Below are positions 6,517-13,657 of a DNA stretch of 20,144 nt, piece by piece. The notes beneath the pieces are model-generated. The model did no database searches, had not been told where the DNA came from, and was given only the letters and a program-made list of their open reading frames with translations. Origin of the DNA: Synergistaceae bacterium (GTDB taxonomy: Bacteria > Synergistota > Synergistia > Synergistales > Aminobacteriaceae); NCBI GenBank assembly GCA_017394925.1, contig JAFPWQ010000286.1, positions 1-20,144 of the forward strand. The letters run 5' to 3'. How positions within the stretch are numbered: the stretch's first letter is position 1; each line of letters begins with the position of its first letter. The position numbers and the translations under genes are program-made.

Positions 6517-8889
6517 TTAACGTTTCTTCATGAAATTCACGCATAAACCTGCCATTGCAAACAAGCCCATAATGCTTAAGCCCGTATCACATCCGCCGCT
6601 TGAACTGCCTGGTTTTGTTGATTCGTCCGATGATGATATTGACAGTCCGAATAATGACTCGTAATAATTCCCGGCACTGTCTTTATATGCGTAGCCCTTG
6701 CCGTTTGAATCTAACAGTTCAGACGGAAGATATTTATCTTTGTCATAACCTGCTACATCGTTAGGAGAAATGCAGTCTCCGTTATCATCAACGAATATAA
6801 CCGCGTCATTTCTGGGCAGTGTTACCGGCAGTACACCCGTAGGACTGTATACTCCCGTAATGACATCAATCGTAGCATCAGTTACAGTGTCAAATCCTGC
6901 GGTTAATGCATCAGCGTAAGGTTCAACATTGCCCATAAGCCACGGGAGTTTGATATTGACGTTTGCGATTACAGAACCGCCGTTAAGGTGTACAGCAATG
7001 GCAATCAATGCAATCTTGTCCGCATCTTTCAGCGTTGTCTCTTTGCATGTTTCACTTGTGGGTTTGCCTGTCTCAGGGTCAACTTTCACAACGTCTTTGC
7101 TCTCGCAGATGTCTAACTCTAAATATCCTTCAGTAGCTGACGAATAATTTCCTGACGAAGGATCAATGAAGAGTATTGCATAATCAGCCTCAGTGTAATC
7201 ATCCGTAACTGTCATTCCGCGTTCGGTTAAACTTGCTCTGAGTGCCGATGTTGCATCTGATGTATTGCCTGACTTGTTGAAGAATTCAGCGTAAACTTTT
7301 TTGCCTGATAATTTTGCACTGGTCAATGGGAGAGTTTTATTCGTATTCTTCAGCAGGACAACAGATTTCTGATGAGCCTTATATACGCGTTCATCTGCAC
7401 GTGCTTTAACTACTGCGGCTTCTGCATTGTCGGGATCTCTGTACGGATTCTCAAAGAGACCAAGCAGAAATTCTTCTTTAAGCAGACGACCGGCGGCCTC
7501 ATCAAGACGTTCATCACTCAGAAGGCCCTTTTCATACATTTCGAGTAATACTGTAACGTCCGTAAGACCTGAAATTGCATCCGTGCCTGCATTGATAGCG
7601 TAAGCTGCCTGAGTTGCCCTGTCGAGATCTTCAACTCCCCATGCCATATTGCCGAGTATGCCAGTGTCCGAATTAATATATCCCTTGAAGCCCAATGTGC
7701 CGCGAAGAAAATCTGTTATTATCGCCTTATTGAATGCAAATCCGACTTCCTCGCTTAAATCTATTTCTCTTCCATTGTATGTCTGAGTTTTGCTCTTTTC
7801 CGGGTAAGGCTTAGCGTAGTAGGGCATGATTGACGAGGCATTATTATCGACAGCGGCCTTGAACGGAGGAAGATGATATTTTTCGAGTGATCCTTCAGTC
7901 GGGTAAACATTCCTGCGTCCTAAGAAATAATGAGGGTCAAAACCGTTTTCACGTGCACCACCGCCGGGAAAATGCTTAATCGTGAGTGCGACTCCGTTTG
8001 ACTGCACACCTTCAGAGCTGCCCTGAAAGCCTTTGATTATACGTGTTATGGCATCCGTAACGAAGTCAGTACGTTCTCCGAATGTCCCGTAACCGCGCTG
8101 CCATCTCGGATCAGTTACGACATCGACCATATACATATAGCCTTTTCTGAGTCCTGAAGCATCCCATTCAGTCCGGGCAATTTCTGCAAAGTCCGTGATT
8201 AACTGTGCATTTCCGCCTGCTTTAATATCTCCAAGTGCCGCCGCCGCAAGTCCAAGTGTACCCGGCCATGTCGAGAAAATACCCGAAGCATCATTCATTC
8301 CGAAAATCATTTCAGCATTTTCATTACGGCTGTTTGAGACTATCACGACAGGTATTCCGTTGTCTGTGCTCTCTGCTACCTGCTGCATTGCGTTGTTCCA
8401 GCGGGCAATATTGGCGGGAGTGGGACTCTGACGGAAGATAAAATGACGCATACCAAGTTCACCGATTGCCTTCGTTGTTCCGACAACCTGATATGTTCCG
8501 AACATATTGCTTATCTCGCCGGTGTATTCGTCAAGCAGTCCGTCAAGCGAATCAATATCCAGAGATGCACCGGGGCTTCTGTCTCCAATGGTCAGCATTC
8601 CGAGTTTCTGGTCTGCTGTCATACGTGATACTAAATCTTTGACGCGCGTATCAGTATCAAGTTCCCAGTTCTCGAACGGATCAAGTTCACCGTTGCCGTT
8701 TGAATCGCGGTAATATTTACCGTTTACCTCGATTGCCGATTTGACCGTAGTACCGATTGTAGGACCGTTTGAATTTTCCGTGAAGACCGGCTTAATGTAA
8801 GTGCGTTCGTCTGCGGCCTCGACAATGTCCGGGACACTGATTAAGACCACAGCACTGATTAATGAAACAATAAGCATAAAACGTTTCAT
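6517..8889 (-). CDS. Exported glycoside hydrolase family 3 enzyme with Synergist-CTERM-like sorting tail
   Basis: Retaining exo-glycosidase of the GH3 beta-glucosidase/xylosidase branch, 790 residues from the ATG at 8887-8889; AGGAGGG lies 9-10 nt upstream and the signal peptide begins exactly there. A longer reading frame from 8955 has no such support. Seen: signal peptide (1-27, cut near VEAADE); acidic DSNGNGELDPFENW (62-75), common at the start of this GH3 branch; TIM barrel with KHFPGGG (305-311) and GYINSDTG (403-410), in which Asp408 is the expected nucleophile; the alpha/beta sandwich domain (about 505-700) starting HQKSVVLLKNT. The last 40 residues run from Ser/Asp-rich to SSGGC (Cys767), a hydrophobic stretch and MKKR, the layout of the Synergist-CTERM signal. 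It is probably secreted and anchored or processed at the cell surface. The sugar substrate is not determined. Confidence 0.93.
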   Translation of the reverse strand: MKRFMLIVSLISAVVLISVPDIVEAADERTYIKPVFTENSNGPTIGTTVKSAIEVNGKYYRDSNGNGELDPFENWELDTDTRVKDLVSRMTADQKLGMLTIGDRSPGASLDIDSLDGLLDEYTGEISNMFGTYQVVGTTKAIGELGMRHFIFRQSPTPANIARWNNAMQQVAESTDNGIPVVIVSNSRNENAEMIFGMNDASGIFSTWPGTLGLAAAALGDIKAGGNAQLITDFAEIARTEWDASGLRKGYMYMVDVVTDPRWQRGYGTFGERTDFVTDAITRIIKGFQGSSEGVQSNGVALTIKHFPGGGARENGFDPHYFLGRRNVYPTEGSLEKYHLPPFKAAVDNNASSIMPYYAKPYPEKSKTQTYNGREIDLSEEVGFAFNKAIITDFLRGTLGFKGYINSDTGILGNMAWGVEDLDRATQAAYAINAGTDAISGLTDVTVLLEMYEKGLLSDERLDEAAGRLLKEEFLLGLFENPYRDPDNAEAAVVKARADERVYKAHQKSVVLLKNTNKTLPLTSAKLSGKKVYAEFFNKSGNTSDATSALRASLTERGMTVTDDYTEADYAILFIDPSSGNYSSATEGYLELDICESKDVVKVDPETGKPTSETCKETTLKDADKIALIAIAVHLNGGSVIANVNIKLPWLMGNVEPYADALTAGFDTVTDATIDVITGVYSPTGVLPVTLPRNDAVIFVDDNGDCISPNDVAGYDKDKYLPSELLDSNGKGYAYKDSAGNYYESLFGLSISSSDESTKPGSSSGGCDTGLSIMGLFAMAGLCVNFMKKR

Positions 8890-8913
8890 AGGCTTAAACC
8901 CTCCTGTTGATTT

Positions 8914-8960
8914 ATTTAATGATAGTTTTAATATGGATAAGTGAAAGTGTATCATTAAAT
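8914..8960. repeat. 11-bp perfect inverted repeat upstream of the GH3 gene
   Basis: ATTTAATGATA at 8914-8924 is mirrored by TATCATTAAAT at 8950-8960 with a 25-bp spacer. The right arm lies between the -10 and -35 of the GH3 promoter and the left arm lies downstream of the expected start site, a placement that suits a repressor or activator binding as DNA better than an RNA hairpin. Confidence 0.6.
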
Positions 8961-8974
8961 ATCAGCGGCGGCAA
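8946..8974 (-). promoter_or_regulatory. Possible promoter for the GH3 gene
   Basis: Minus strand: TTGCCG (8974-8969), 17-nt spacer, TACACT (8951-8946). The match is moderate (4/6 each), as expected for a regulated promoter. It overlaps the inverted repeat. Confidence 0.4.
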
Positions 8975-8994
8975 TGTTTTAGAGCCTGAAAAAT

Positions 8995-10152
8995 TTATTT
9001 GCTTAACTTCATGCAGAATTCATTCATTTTGTTCATCGCTTCCGTTAAGACTTCCATTGACTGCGTACATGCTATGCGTATATATCCCTCGCCTGTAGCA
9101 CCGAATGCGCTTCCGGGAATAACTCCAACATGTTCTTCATCGAGCAGCCGCCACGTAAAATCTTCACTCGTGAGTCCCGTTCCTGAAATATCCGGGAAGA
9201 GATAAAACGCTCCTTCTGCAGGATGACATTTAACACCTTTCATTGCGTTTAATCTTGCCTCTACTGCCTTCATTCGTTCACCGAAAACTTTTGCGCGTTC
9301 TTTCACTTTATCGTCCTGAGTGTTGAGCGCGTAACATGCTGCCTTCTGTGAGAGGTCATTGACTCCGTAAGTCTGATATGACGACAGTACGCACATTTTG
9401 TTTATTACGTTCTTGGGAGCAAAGACATAGCCGATTCTCCAGCCCGTCATGCAATGGCTCTTTGAGAGTCCTGATGCTAATAGTGTACGTTCCTTCATGC
9501 CGGGAATATTCGCGAAACATGTATGCGTTCCATTGAAGACCATTGACTCGTAGATTTCATCACTGATAACAATTAAATCTCTTTCTTCGGCGAACTCTGC
9601 AATCTCTTCAAGCTGTTTACGCGCTGCAACTCTTCCCGAAGGATTGCCGGGATAATTCAAGATTATTGCGCGTGTTCTTGATGTTGCTGATGCTCTGAGT
9701 TCTTCAATACTGGGTGCAAAATTATTCTCTTCGCGTGTCTTAATGCAGACGGGAACGCCTCCGTTATCGCGTATCTGTGATTCGTAGGGCGTAAAATACG
9801 GTTCTATGAGCATGACTTCATCGCCGGGATTCAATAATGCCCCGAATGCAAGCCACGGAATATGAAGACCTCCGACAGTCATACACACTTCATCGGGTGT
9901 AGCTTTGAATCCGTGATGACGTTCCCAGTATGCGCATACGGCCTCGCGGACATCAAGATAGCCCTGTAACGGGGGGTAATGAGTGAAACCTTCTTTTGCG
10001 GCTTTTGCGGCTGCGTCTACTATGTCGGGTTCAGTTACGAAATCGGGTTCTCCGATGCTGAGATTTAACACGTCATGCATGTTATCTATTGCCTGAAACA
10101 CACGCACCATTCCCGAAGGTTTTTGCTTATCAAATCTTTTTGCAAGTTCCAT
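8995..10152 (-). CDS. Class I/II pyridoxal-phosphate aminotransferase (aspartate aminotransferase-like)
   Basis: Fold-type I PLP enzyme moving amino groups between an amino acid and a 2-oxo acid in the cytoplasm; 385 residues, the normal length. Seen: LSIGEPDF (31-38); YPPLQGYLDVREAV (59-72); NYPGNPSG (166-173) with the PLP-contacting Asn170; SDEIYE (197-202) with Asp198 and Tyr201; SGLSKSHCMTGWRIGY with the Schiff-base Lys231 and Arg239; and the carboxylate-binding Arg359 in YIRIACTQ. These place it in the AspC/PatA/Ala-type subgroup (I-gamma) without fixing the substrate. The ribosome binding site is weak (GGAAG 13 nt upstream). The GH3 gene follows after 105 nt with its own promoter. In an amino-acid fermenter it could serve catabolic deamination. 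Confidence 0.93.
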   Translation of the reverse strand: MELAKRFDKQKPSGMVRVFQAIDNMHDVLNLSIGEPDFVTEPDIVDAAAKAAKEGFTHYPPLQGYLDVREAVCAYWERHHGFKATPDEVCMTVGGLHIPWLAFGALLNPGDEVMLIEPYFTPYESQIRDNGGVPVCIKTREENNFAPSIEELRASATSRTRAIILNYPGNPSGRVAARKQLEEIAEFAEERDLIVISDEIYESMVFNGTHTCFANIPGMKERTLLASGLSKSHCMTGWRIGYVFAPKNVINKMCVLSSYQTYGVNDLSQKAACYALNTQDDKVKERAKVFGERMKAVEARLNAMKGVKCHPAEGAFYLFPDISGTGLTSEDFTWRLLDEEHVGVIPGSAFGATGEGYIRIACTQSMEVLTEAMNKMNEFCMKLSK

Positions 10153-10196
10153 TAACTTTTACACTTCCATAATTTGAGATTGGTATGAGTCATATT

Positions 10197-10211
10197 TTAC
10201 TATTATAGTAA
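10197..10211 (-). promoter_or_regulatory. Palindromic -10 region of the aminotransferase gene
   Basis: A 15-bp palindrome, seven-base arms around one central base, contains a perfect TATAAT on the minus strand (10207-10202), about 50 nt before the start codon. No convincing -35 is visible at 16-18 nt, so the promoter may need an activator or the palindrome may be an operator. Confidence 0.35.
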
Positions 10212-10281
10212 AGAGGCTACAGGCGGTCTGCTGTTATGATGGCTTTGTTTATGTTTTTGTGCTTTCATGAATATAAAATAG

Positions 10282-10311
10282 TTGACAAAAAAAAAAAAAC
10301 TGTAATATAGT
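10282..10311 (+). promoter_or_regulatory. Strong promoter with a 13-A run in the spacer
   Basis: TTGACA (10282-10287, consensus) is followed by an 18-nt spacer of which the first 12 bases are A (13 As in all, 10287-10299), then TATAGT (10306-10311). TG two bases ahead of an overlapping TAATAT could serve as an extended -10. It lies 33 nt upstream of the ATG at 10344. Confidence 0.65.
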
Positions 10312-10343
10312 TCAAAAAGTATTTTTAGAAAGGGGAAGTTATT

Positions 10344-10748
10344 ATGAGTGATAATGATAACAGCGGACTTGCATTTTTGTTAGGTGCAGTGTGTGCGGCA
10401 GGTGCTTGGATTTGGGGGTATTTCGTAGGCAAAAAGGGGAGTTACAAAGAAGGATACGAACAAGGCTACAAAGAAGCGTCAGATGAGTACGAAGCCAAAT
10501 TCAGAGAACAGGCAGAAGAATTTTTGAACAAGACCAGAGAATTTGAAACTCTTCTCAAAGAACAGCAAGAAGAAAATAACGCTCTCAAAGAAAAAGTTGA
10601 GGCTTACCTTGACGAAGGTTCACGCTTAATTGGTGAATATGAAGGGCTTGAAAAACGCTACAATGAACTCAGCAAAAAACCTTCGGAAGAAACTCAGAAA
10701 CAATTCTCAATTCTCAAGGCTGCTTGGGATAAATTAAAGGCCGCATAA
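10344..10748 (+). CDS. Small membrane-anchored coiled-coil protein, function unknown
   Basis: 134 residues, family not recognised. A short polar N-terminus is followed by one membrane segment (about 9-27, LAFLLGAVCAAGAWIWGYFVG), then a Gly-Tyr-Lys/Glu motif repeated twice (GYEQGYKEA, 37-45), then a long, very charged helix (about 45-112) with heptad character, and a short amphipathic end (SILKAAWDKLKAA). It probably sits in the inner membrane with the coiled coil in the cytoplasm. AAAGGGGAAG precedes the ATG by about 8 nt. The next gene starts one base after its stop, and the pair is bracketed by a strong promoter and a strong terminator, so they form an isolated two-gene unit. Ala codons include more GCT/GCC and Lys is almost always AAA, which differs somewhat from the neighbours. 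Confidence 0.85.
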   Translation: MSDNDNSGLAFLLGAVCAAGAWIWGYFVGKKGSYKEGYEQGYKEASDEYEAKFREQAEEFLNKTREFETLLKEQQEENNALKEKVEAYLDEGSRLIGEYEGLEKRYNELSKKPSEETQKQFSILKAAWDKLKAA

Positions 10749-10749
10749 A

Positions 10750-11094
10750 ATGAGTATCGAAAAATTCAAGAAATTACATTCGGAACTCGGACAAACTTTC
10801 AAAGATTACGAAATCAACGAACAAAAACGCAATGAACATGCACAAGAAATCTTAAACGAGATGCACGGAATTGCAAAAGAATCCGAACAAGCCGCCGATG
10901 TTGCTCATGATGTTTCAAATAAGTTGAGGCTGAGAAAAATATTATTTGCAGTTCTGGCAGCTATTTTATTTTTGATTTACGTTGTTGATGATTTGGTGAG
11001 CGATGAAAATATGCGTTTCGTTATTATTGGTATTCTGTTGGTTTTGGTTTTCAGCGTAGTCATTCTGCGGCGATACTTCAAGCCATTTCGTTAA
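10750..11094 (+). CDS. Small protein with N-terminal coiled coil and two C-terminal membrane segments
   Basis: 114 residues, family not recognised. Residues 1-58 are charged and helical (KFKKLHSELGQ to VSNKLR). Two hydrophobic segments follow, about 64-79 (ILFAVLAAILFLIYVV) and 89-106 (RFVIIGILLVLVFSVVIL), joined by a short acidic loop (DDLVSDEN), with a basic RRYFKPFR tail. This suggests a hairpin membrane protein with both ends in the cytoplasm. The ATG follows the previous stop by a single base, so translation is likely coupled. The opposite orientation of its coiled coil (N-terminal here, C-terminal in its partner) makes a heteromeric membrane complex plausible, but that is inference. Confidence 0.83.
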   Translation: MSIEKFKKLHSELGQTFKDYEINEQKRNEHAQEILNEMHGIAKESEQAADVAHDVSNKLRLRKILFAVLAAILFLIYVVDDLVSDENMRFVIIGILLVLVFSVVILRRYFKPFR

Positions 11095-11125
11095 AGTATT
11101 TTCGATGTAGTAGTTATAATGAAGA

Positions 11126-11152
11126 CCCCCAGAGGAATCCGGGGGCTTTTTT
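11126..11152 (+). terminator. Intrinsic terminator of the two-gene membrane unit
   Basis: CCCCC (11126-11130) pairs with GGGGG (11141-11145), and the flanking GAAG/CTTT can extend the stem; six Ts follow (11147-11152). Read backwards it is followed by TCTTCATTAT, so it may also weakly end the nfn transcript coming from the right. Confidence 0.8.
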
Positions 11153-11170
11153 GTCGTCTGTATATACCTG

Positions 11171-12676
11171 TTACTTGCCTGCAAGATATTCATTCATACT
11201 TGCCGCCGCGCGTCTTCCTTCACCCATTGCGAGAATGACCGTTGCAGCACCGAGAACAATATCTCCGCCTGCCCATACTCTTGGGATACTGGTTTTCTGA
11301 TTCTCATCGACAATAATATTGCCTTTCTTCGTTACGTTGAGGCCGTGAGTTGTCTGTGCCATTAACGGGTTCGAATCATTGCCCAGAGCGATAACTGCCG
11401 CGTCAATGTCGAGAATATGCTCAGTTCCAGGAATAGCTACGGGCTTGCGTCTTCCTGATGCATCGGGTTCACCGAGTTCATAGCTCAGGAGTTCAACACC
11501 GGTTAATCTGCCTTTCTCATCACCGATGAATCTTGTCGGATTCTCAAGGAAGTGGAAATCAACGCCCTCTTCAAATGCGTGTTCAACTTCCTCTGCTCTT
11601 GCTGGCATTTCCGCACGTGTCCTACGATAGACGCAATATACTTTCTCAGCTCCGAGACGTAAAGCTGTCCTTGCACCGTCCATTGCAACGTTACCGCCTC
11701 CGAAGACTGCAACGCGTTTTGCATCATACATGGGAGTATCAGCATGTTCACGGTCATATGCCTTCATTAAGTTTGAACGTGTGAGATATTCATTTGCGCT
11801 GAATACGCCGATTAAGTTCTCGCCCTCAATCCATAAGAATTTGGGAAGTCCCGCACCCGTTCCGATGAATGCCGCATCATATCCGCCTTCATCAAGTAAC
11901 TGGTCAAGTGTCTGTGTTCTGCCGACTAAGAAGCTGGTCTTGAATTCAACGCCCATTTTCTTGAGATTCTCAACTTCTTTTGCAACGATCTCTTTCGGAA
12001 GTCTGAACTCTGGAATGCCGTAGACCATAACGCCGCCGGTCTTCTGGAATGCCTCAAAGACTGTAACGCTGTGTCCTGCTCTGCGAATATCTGCCGCAAC
12101 TGTTAATCCTGCAGGGCCTGAACCGATTACTGCAACCTTCTTGCCTGTCTCCGGTGCGGGTGTAGGAACGGTGATTTGATTGTTTGCGCGTTCCCAGTCA
12201 GCAACAAAACGCTCAAGTCTTCCGATTGCTACGGCCTTCTCAGGAGCTTTCATCATTTTTCCGACCGTGCAGAAACTCTGACACTGTTTTTCCTGAGGAC
12301 ATACACGGCCGCATATTGCCGGAAGCAGGTTAGTTGTCTTTATGGTATCAACTGCGCCCTTGTAATCGCCTTCCTGAATGTGCTTAATGAACTCAGGAAT
12401 GGGTACTCCTACAGGACAGCCTTTTTTGCACGGTGCACCTGCGCACTGTATGCATCTTTCAGCCTCAACGCGTGCCTGTGTCTCAGTGTAGCCAAGTGCA
12501 ACTTCTGACATGTTATGAGCGCGTACTTTGGGATCCTGTGATGGCATTTCCTGAGGAGGAATTGATGTTCTGTCCTTAGGCGTTAATTTTGTTCCGGCCG
12601 CTTTCTTGGCTTCAAGGTCAGCCCAGAATTCTTTTGCTTCTTCCTGTAACATTTCAGTTGTCTTGTGTTCACTCAT
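11171..12676 (-). CDS. nfnB: NfnB/NfnL: large subunit of NADH-dependent reduced ferredoxin:NADP+ oxidoreductase (GltD-like flavoprotein)
   Basis: FAD- and Fe-S-containing subunit of the electron-bifurcating transhydrogenase that links ferredoxin, NADH and NADPH pools; 501 residues. Seen: N-terminal helical region; cluster-binding cysteines 75, 78, 83, 87 and 122, 126, 132, 136; FAD-binding VIGSGPAGLTVAADIRRAG (183-201) ; NADPH-binding VAVFGGGNVAMD followed by VYRRTRAEMPAR; and the C-terminal FAD contact WAGGDIVLGAATVILAMGEG. The same family includes glutamate synthase small subunits, and many annotators would call this gltA/gltD. The NfnA-like gene two bases upstream makes the Nfn (or SudAB) assignment much more likely, and no glutamate synthase large subunit is nearby. 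GTAATCATG shows stop and start nearly touching, so the two are coupled. Confidence 0.88.
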   Translation of the reverse strand: MSEHKTTEMLQEEAKEFWADLEAKKAAGTKLTPKDRTSIPPQEMPSQDPKVRAHNMSEVALGYTETQARVEAERCIQCAGAPCKKGCPVGVPIPEFIKHIQEGDYKGAVDTIKTTNLLPAICGRVCPQEKQCQSFCTVGKMMKAPEKAVAIGRLERFVADWERANNQITVPTPAPETGKKVAVIGSGPAGLTVAADIRRAGHSVTVFEAFQKTGGVMVYGIPEFRLPKEIVAKEVENLKKMGVEFKTSFLVGRTQTLDQLLDEGGYDAAFIGTGAGLPKFLWIEGENLIGVFSANEYLTRSNLMKAYDREHADTPMYDAKRVAVFGGGNVAMDGARTALRLGAEKVYCVYRRTRAEMPARAEEVEHAFEEGVDFHFLENPTRFIGDEKGRLTGVELLSYELGEPDASGRRKPVAIPGTEHILDIDAAVIALGNDSNPLMAQTTHGLNVTKKGNIIVDENQKTSIPRVWAGGDIVLGAATVILAMGEGRRAAASMNEYLAGK

Positions 12677-12678
12677 GA

Positions 12679-13551
12679 TTACGCACCAGCCTTCCCTGCA
12701 TCAAGACCTATACGGCATTTATGATCTGCTTCACGCTCTTTGTCCTTGAACGCCGTCATTCTCTGCATCATGTTGTCGAAATCTACCTTGTAGCCGTCAA
12801 ATTCAGGTCCGTCAACACACACGAACTTTGTCTCTCCTCCAACGCTTACACGGCAGCATCCGCACATACCAGTTCCGTCGATCATAATCGTATTCAGTGA
12901 TGTCGTTATGGGTACACCGAAAGGCTTCGCGGCAGCAACGCAGAACTTCATCATGATAGCCGGTCCAATTGAGACTATCTCGCTGACTTTTTCCTTCTCG
13001 CATATCTCAGTCAACGGGGCTGTAACTACTGCTTTGCGTCCGTATGAGCCGTCATCAGTTACAACGATAAGCTCATCACTGGCTGCTCTCATTTCGTCCT
13101 CAAAGAATAAGAGTTCTTTTGTTCTTGCGCCTATAATCGTTACGACCTTGTTGCCGATCTTGTGATTCGCTTCCACGATCGGGTGTAACGGTGCGATTCC
13201 GATTCCGCCTCCGACACATACAACTAATCCGTCTTTCTTCTCGATGTGCGTGGGTCTTCCCAACGGACCGACAAGAACAGGAATGTTATCGCCTACGTTG
13301 AAGTTCATTGAGAATCTTCTCGTTGTTGCTCCAACTGTCTGGAACACAATAGCGATCCATCCTTCGTCTGCGTTTGCGTCGGCAATCGTTAAGGGAATGC
13401 GTTCGCCGTAATTATCATCAATCTGGAATATTATGAACTGTCCTGCTTTGCGGTTACGAGCTATTTCTGGTGCCTCTACCTTGTAGTAAAATACGCTCTG
13501 GTCTCTCTCTTTATCGTAAGAGAGCTGCTTCTTTTCGAGTATCTTATGCAA
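12679..13551 (-). CDS. nfnA: NfnA/NfnS: small subunit of NADH-dependent reduced ferredoxin:NADP+ oxidoreductase
   Basis: Ferredoxin-reductase-like FAD/NAD(H)-binding protein with a [2Fe-2S] cluster; 290 residues. Seen: FAD-binding barrel with RIPLTIAD (51-58); NAD-binding VVCVGGGIGIAPLHPIVEA (110-128); and the C-terminal cluster site DGTGMCGCCRVSV...FVCVDGPEFDG with Asp225, Cys230, Cys233 and Cys245 as likely ligands. The Asp in place of a first Cys is characteristic of the NfnS/SudB group and separates it from dihydroorotate dehydrogenase electron-transfer subunits. The start is TTG (13549-13551) with a strong GAGGGGGAA seven bases upstream. A good promoter lies 45-70 nt upstream. The product would work with NfnB in the cytoplasm. 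Confidence 0.88.
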   Translation of the reverse strand: MHKILEKKQLSYDKERDQSVFYYKVEAPEIARNRKAGQFIIFQIDDNYGERIPLTIADANADEGWIAIVFQTVGATTRRFSMNFNVGDNIPVLVGPLGRPTHIEKKDGLVVCVGGGIGIAPLHPIVEANHKIGNKVVTIIGARTKELLFFEDEMRAASDELIVVTDDGSYGRKAVVTAPLTEICEKEKVSEIVSIGPAIMMKFCVAAAKPFGVPITTSLNTIMIDGTGMCGCCRVSVGGETKFVCVDGPEFDGYKVDFDNMMQRMTAFKDKEREADHKCRIGLDAGKAGA

Positions 13552-13595
13552 AAAGATTCCCCCTCGTTTATATTTTCAAGTGTTGAGCGTGTTTA

Positions 13596-13624
13596 ATGAT
13601 AAGCCCAAATTAATTTTAAGACAA
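13596..13624 (-). promoter_or_regulatory. Promoter of nfnAB
   Basis: Minus strand: TTGTCT (13624-13619), 17-nt spacer, TATCAT (13601-13596), 45 nt upstream of the nfnA start. No terminator for the FkbM gene is visible between it and this promoter. Confidence 0.55.
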
Positions 13625-13657
13625 GAAATTTCATAATCCGATTTTTTGTGTTACGCA

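Noticed and set aside
8890..8955. Longer GH3 start at 8955
   Set aside because: The extra 22 residues would bury the signal peptide, and the strong Shine-Dalgarno serves the ATG at 8889.
10153..10343. Riboswitch or small RNA in the divergent gap
   Set aside because: I found no conserved riboswitch core or stable long hairpin; the region is explained by two promoters, a palindrome and a poly-A run.
11171..12676. Glutamate synthase small subunit (gltD)
   Set aside because: Same family, but the adjacent NfnA-like gene with the Asp/Cys [2Fe-2S] site and the absence of a large glutamate synthase subunit favour NfnB.
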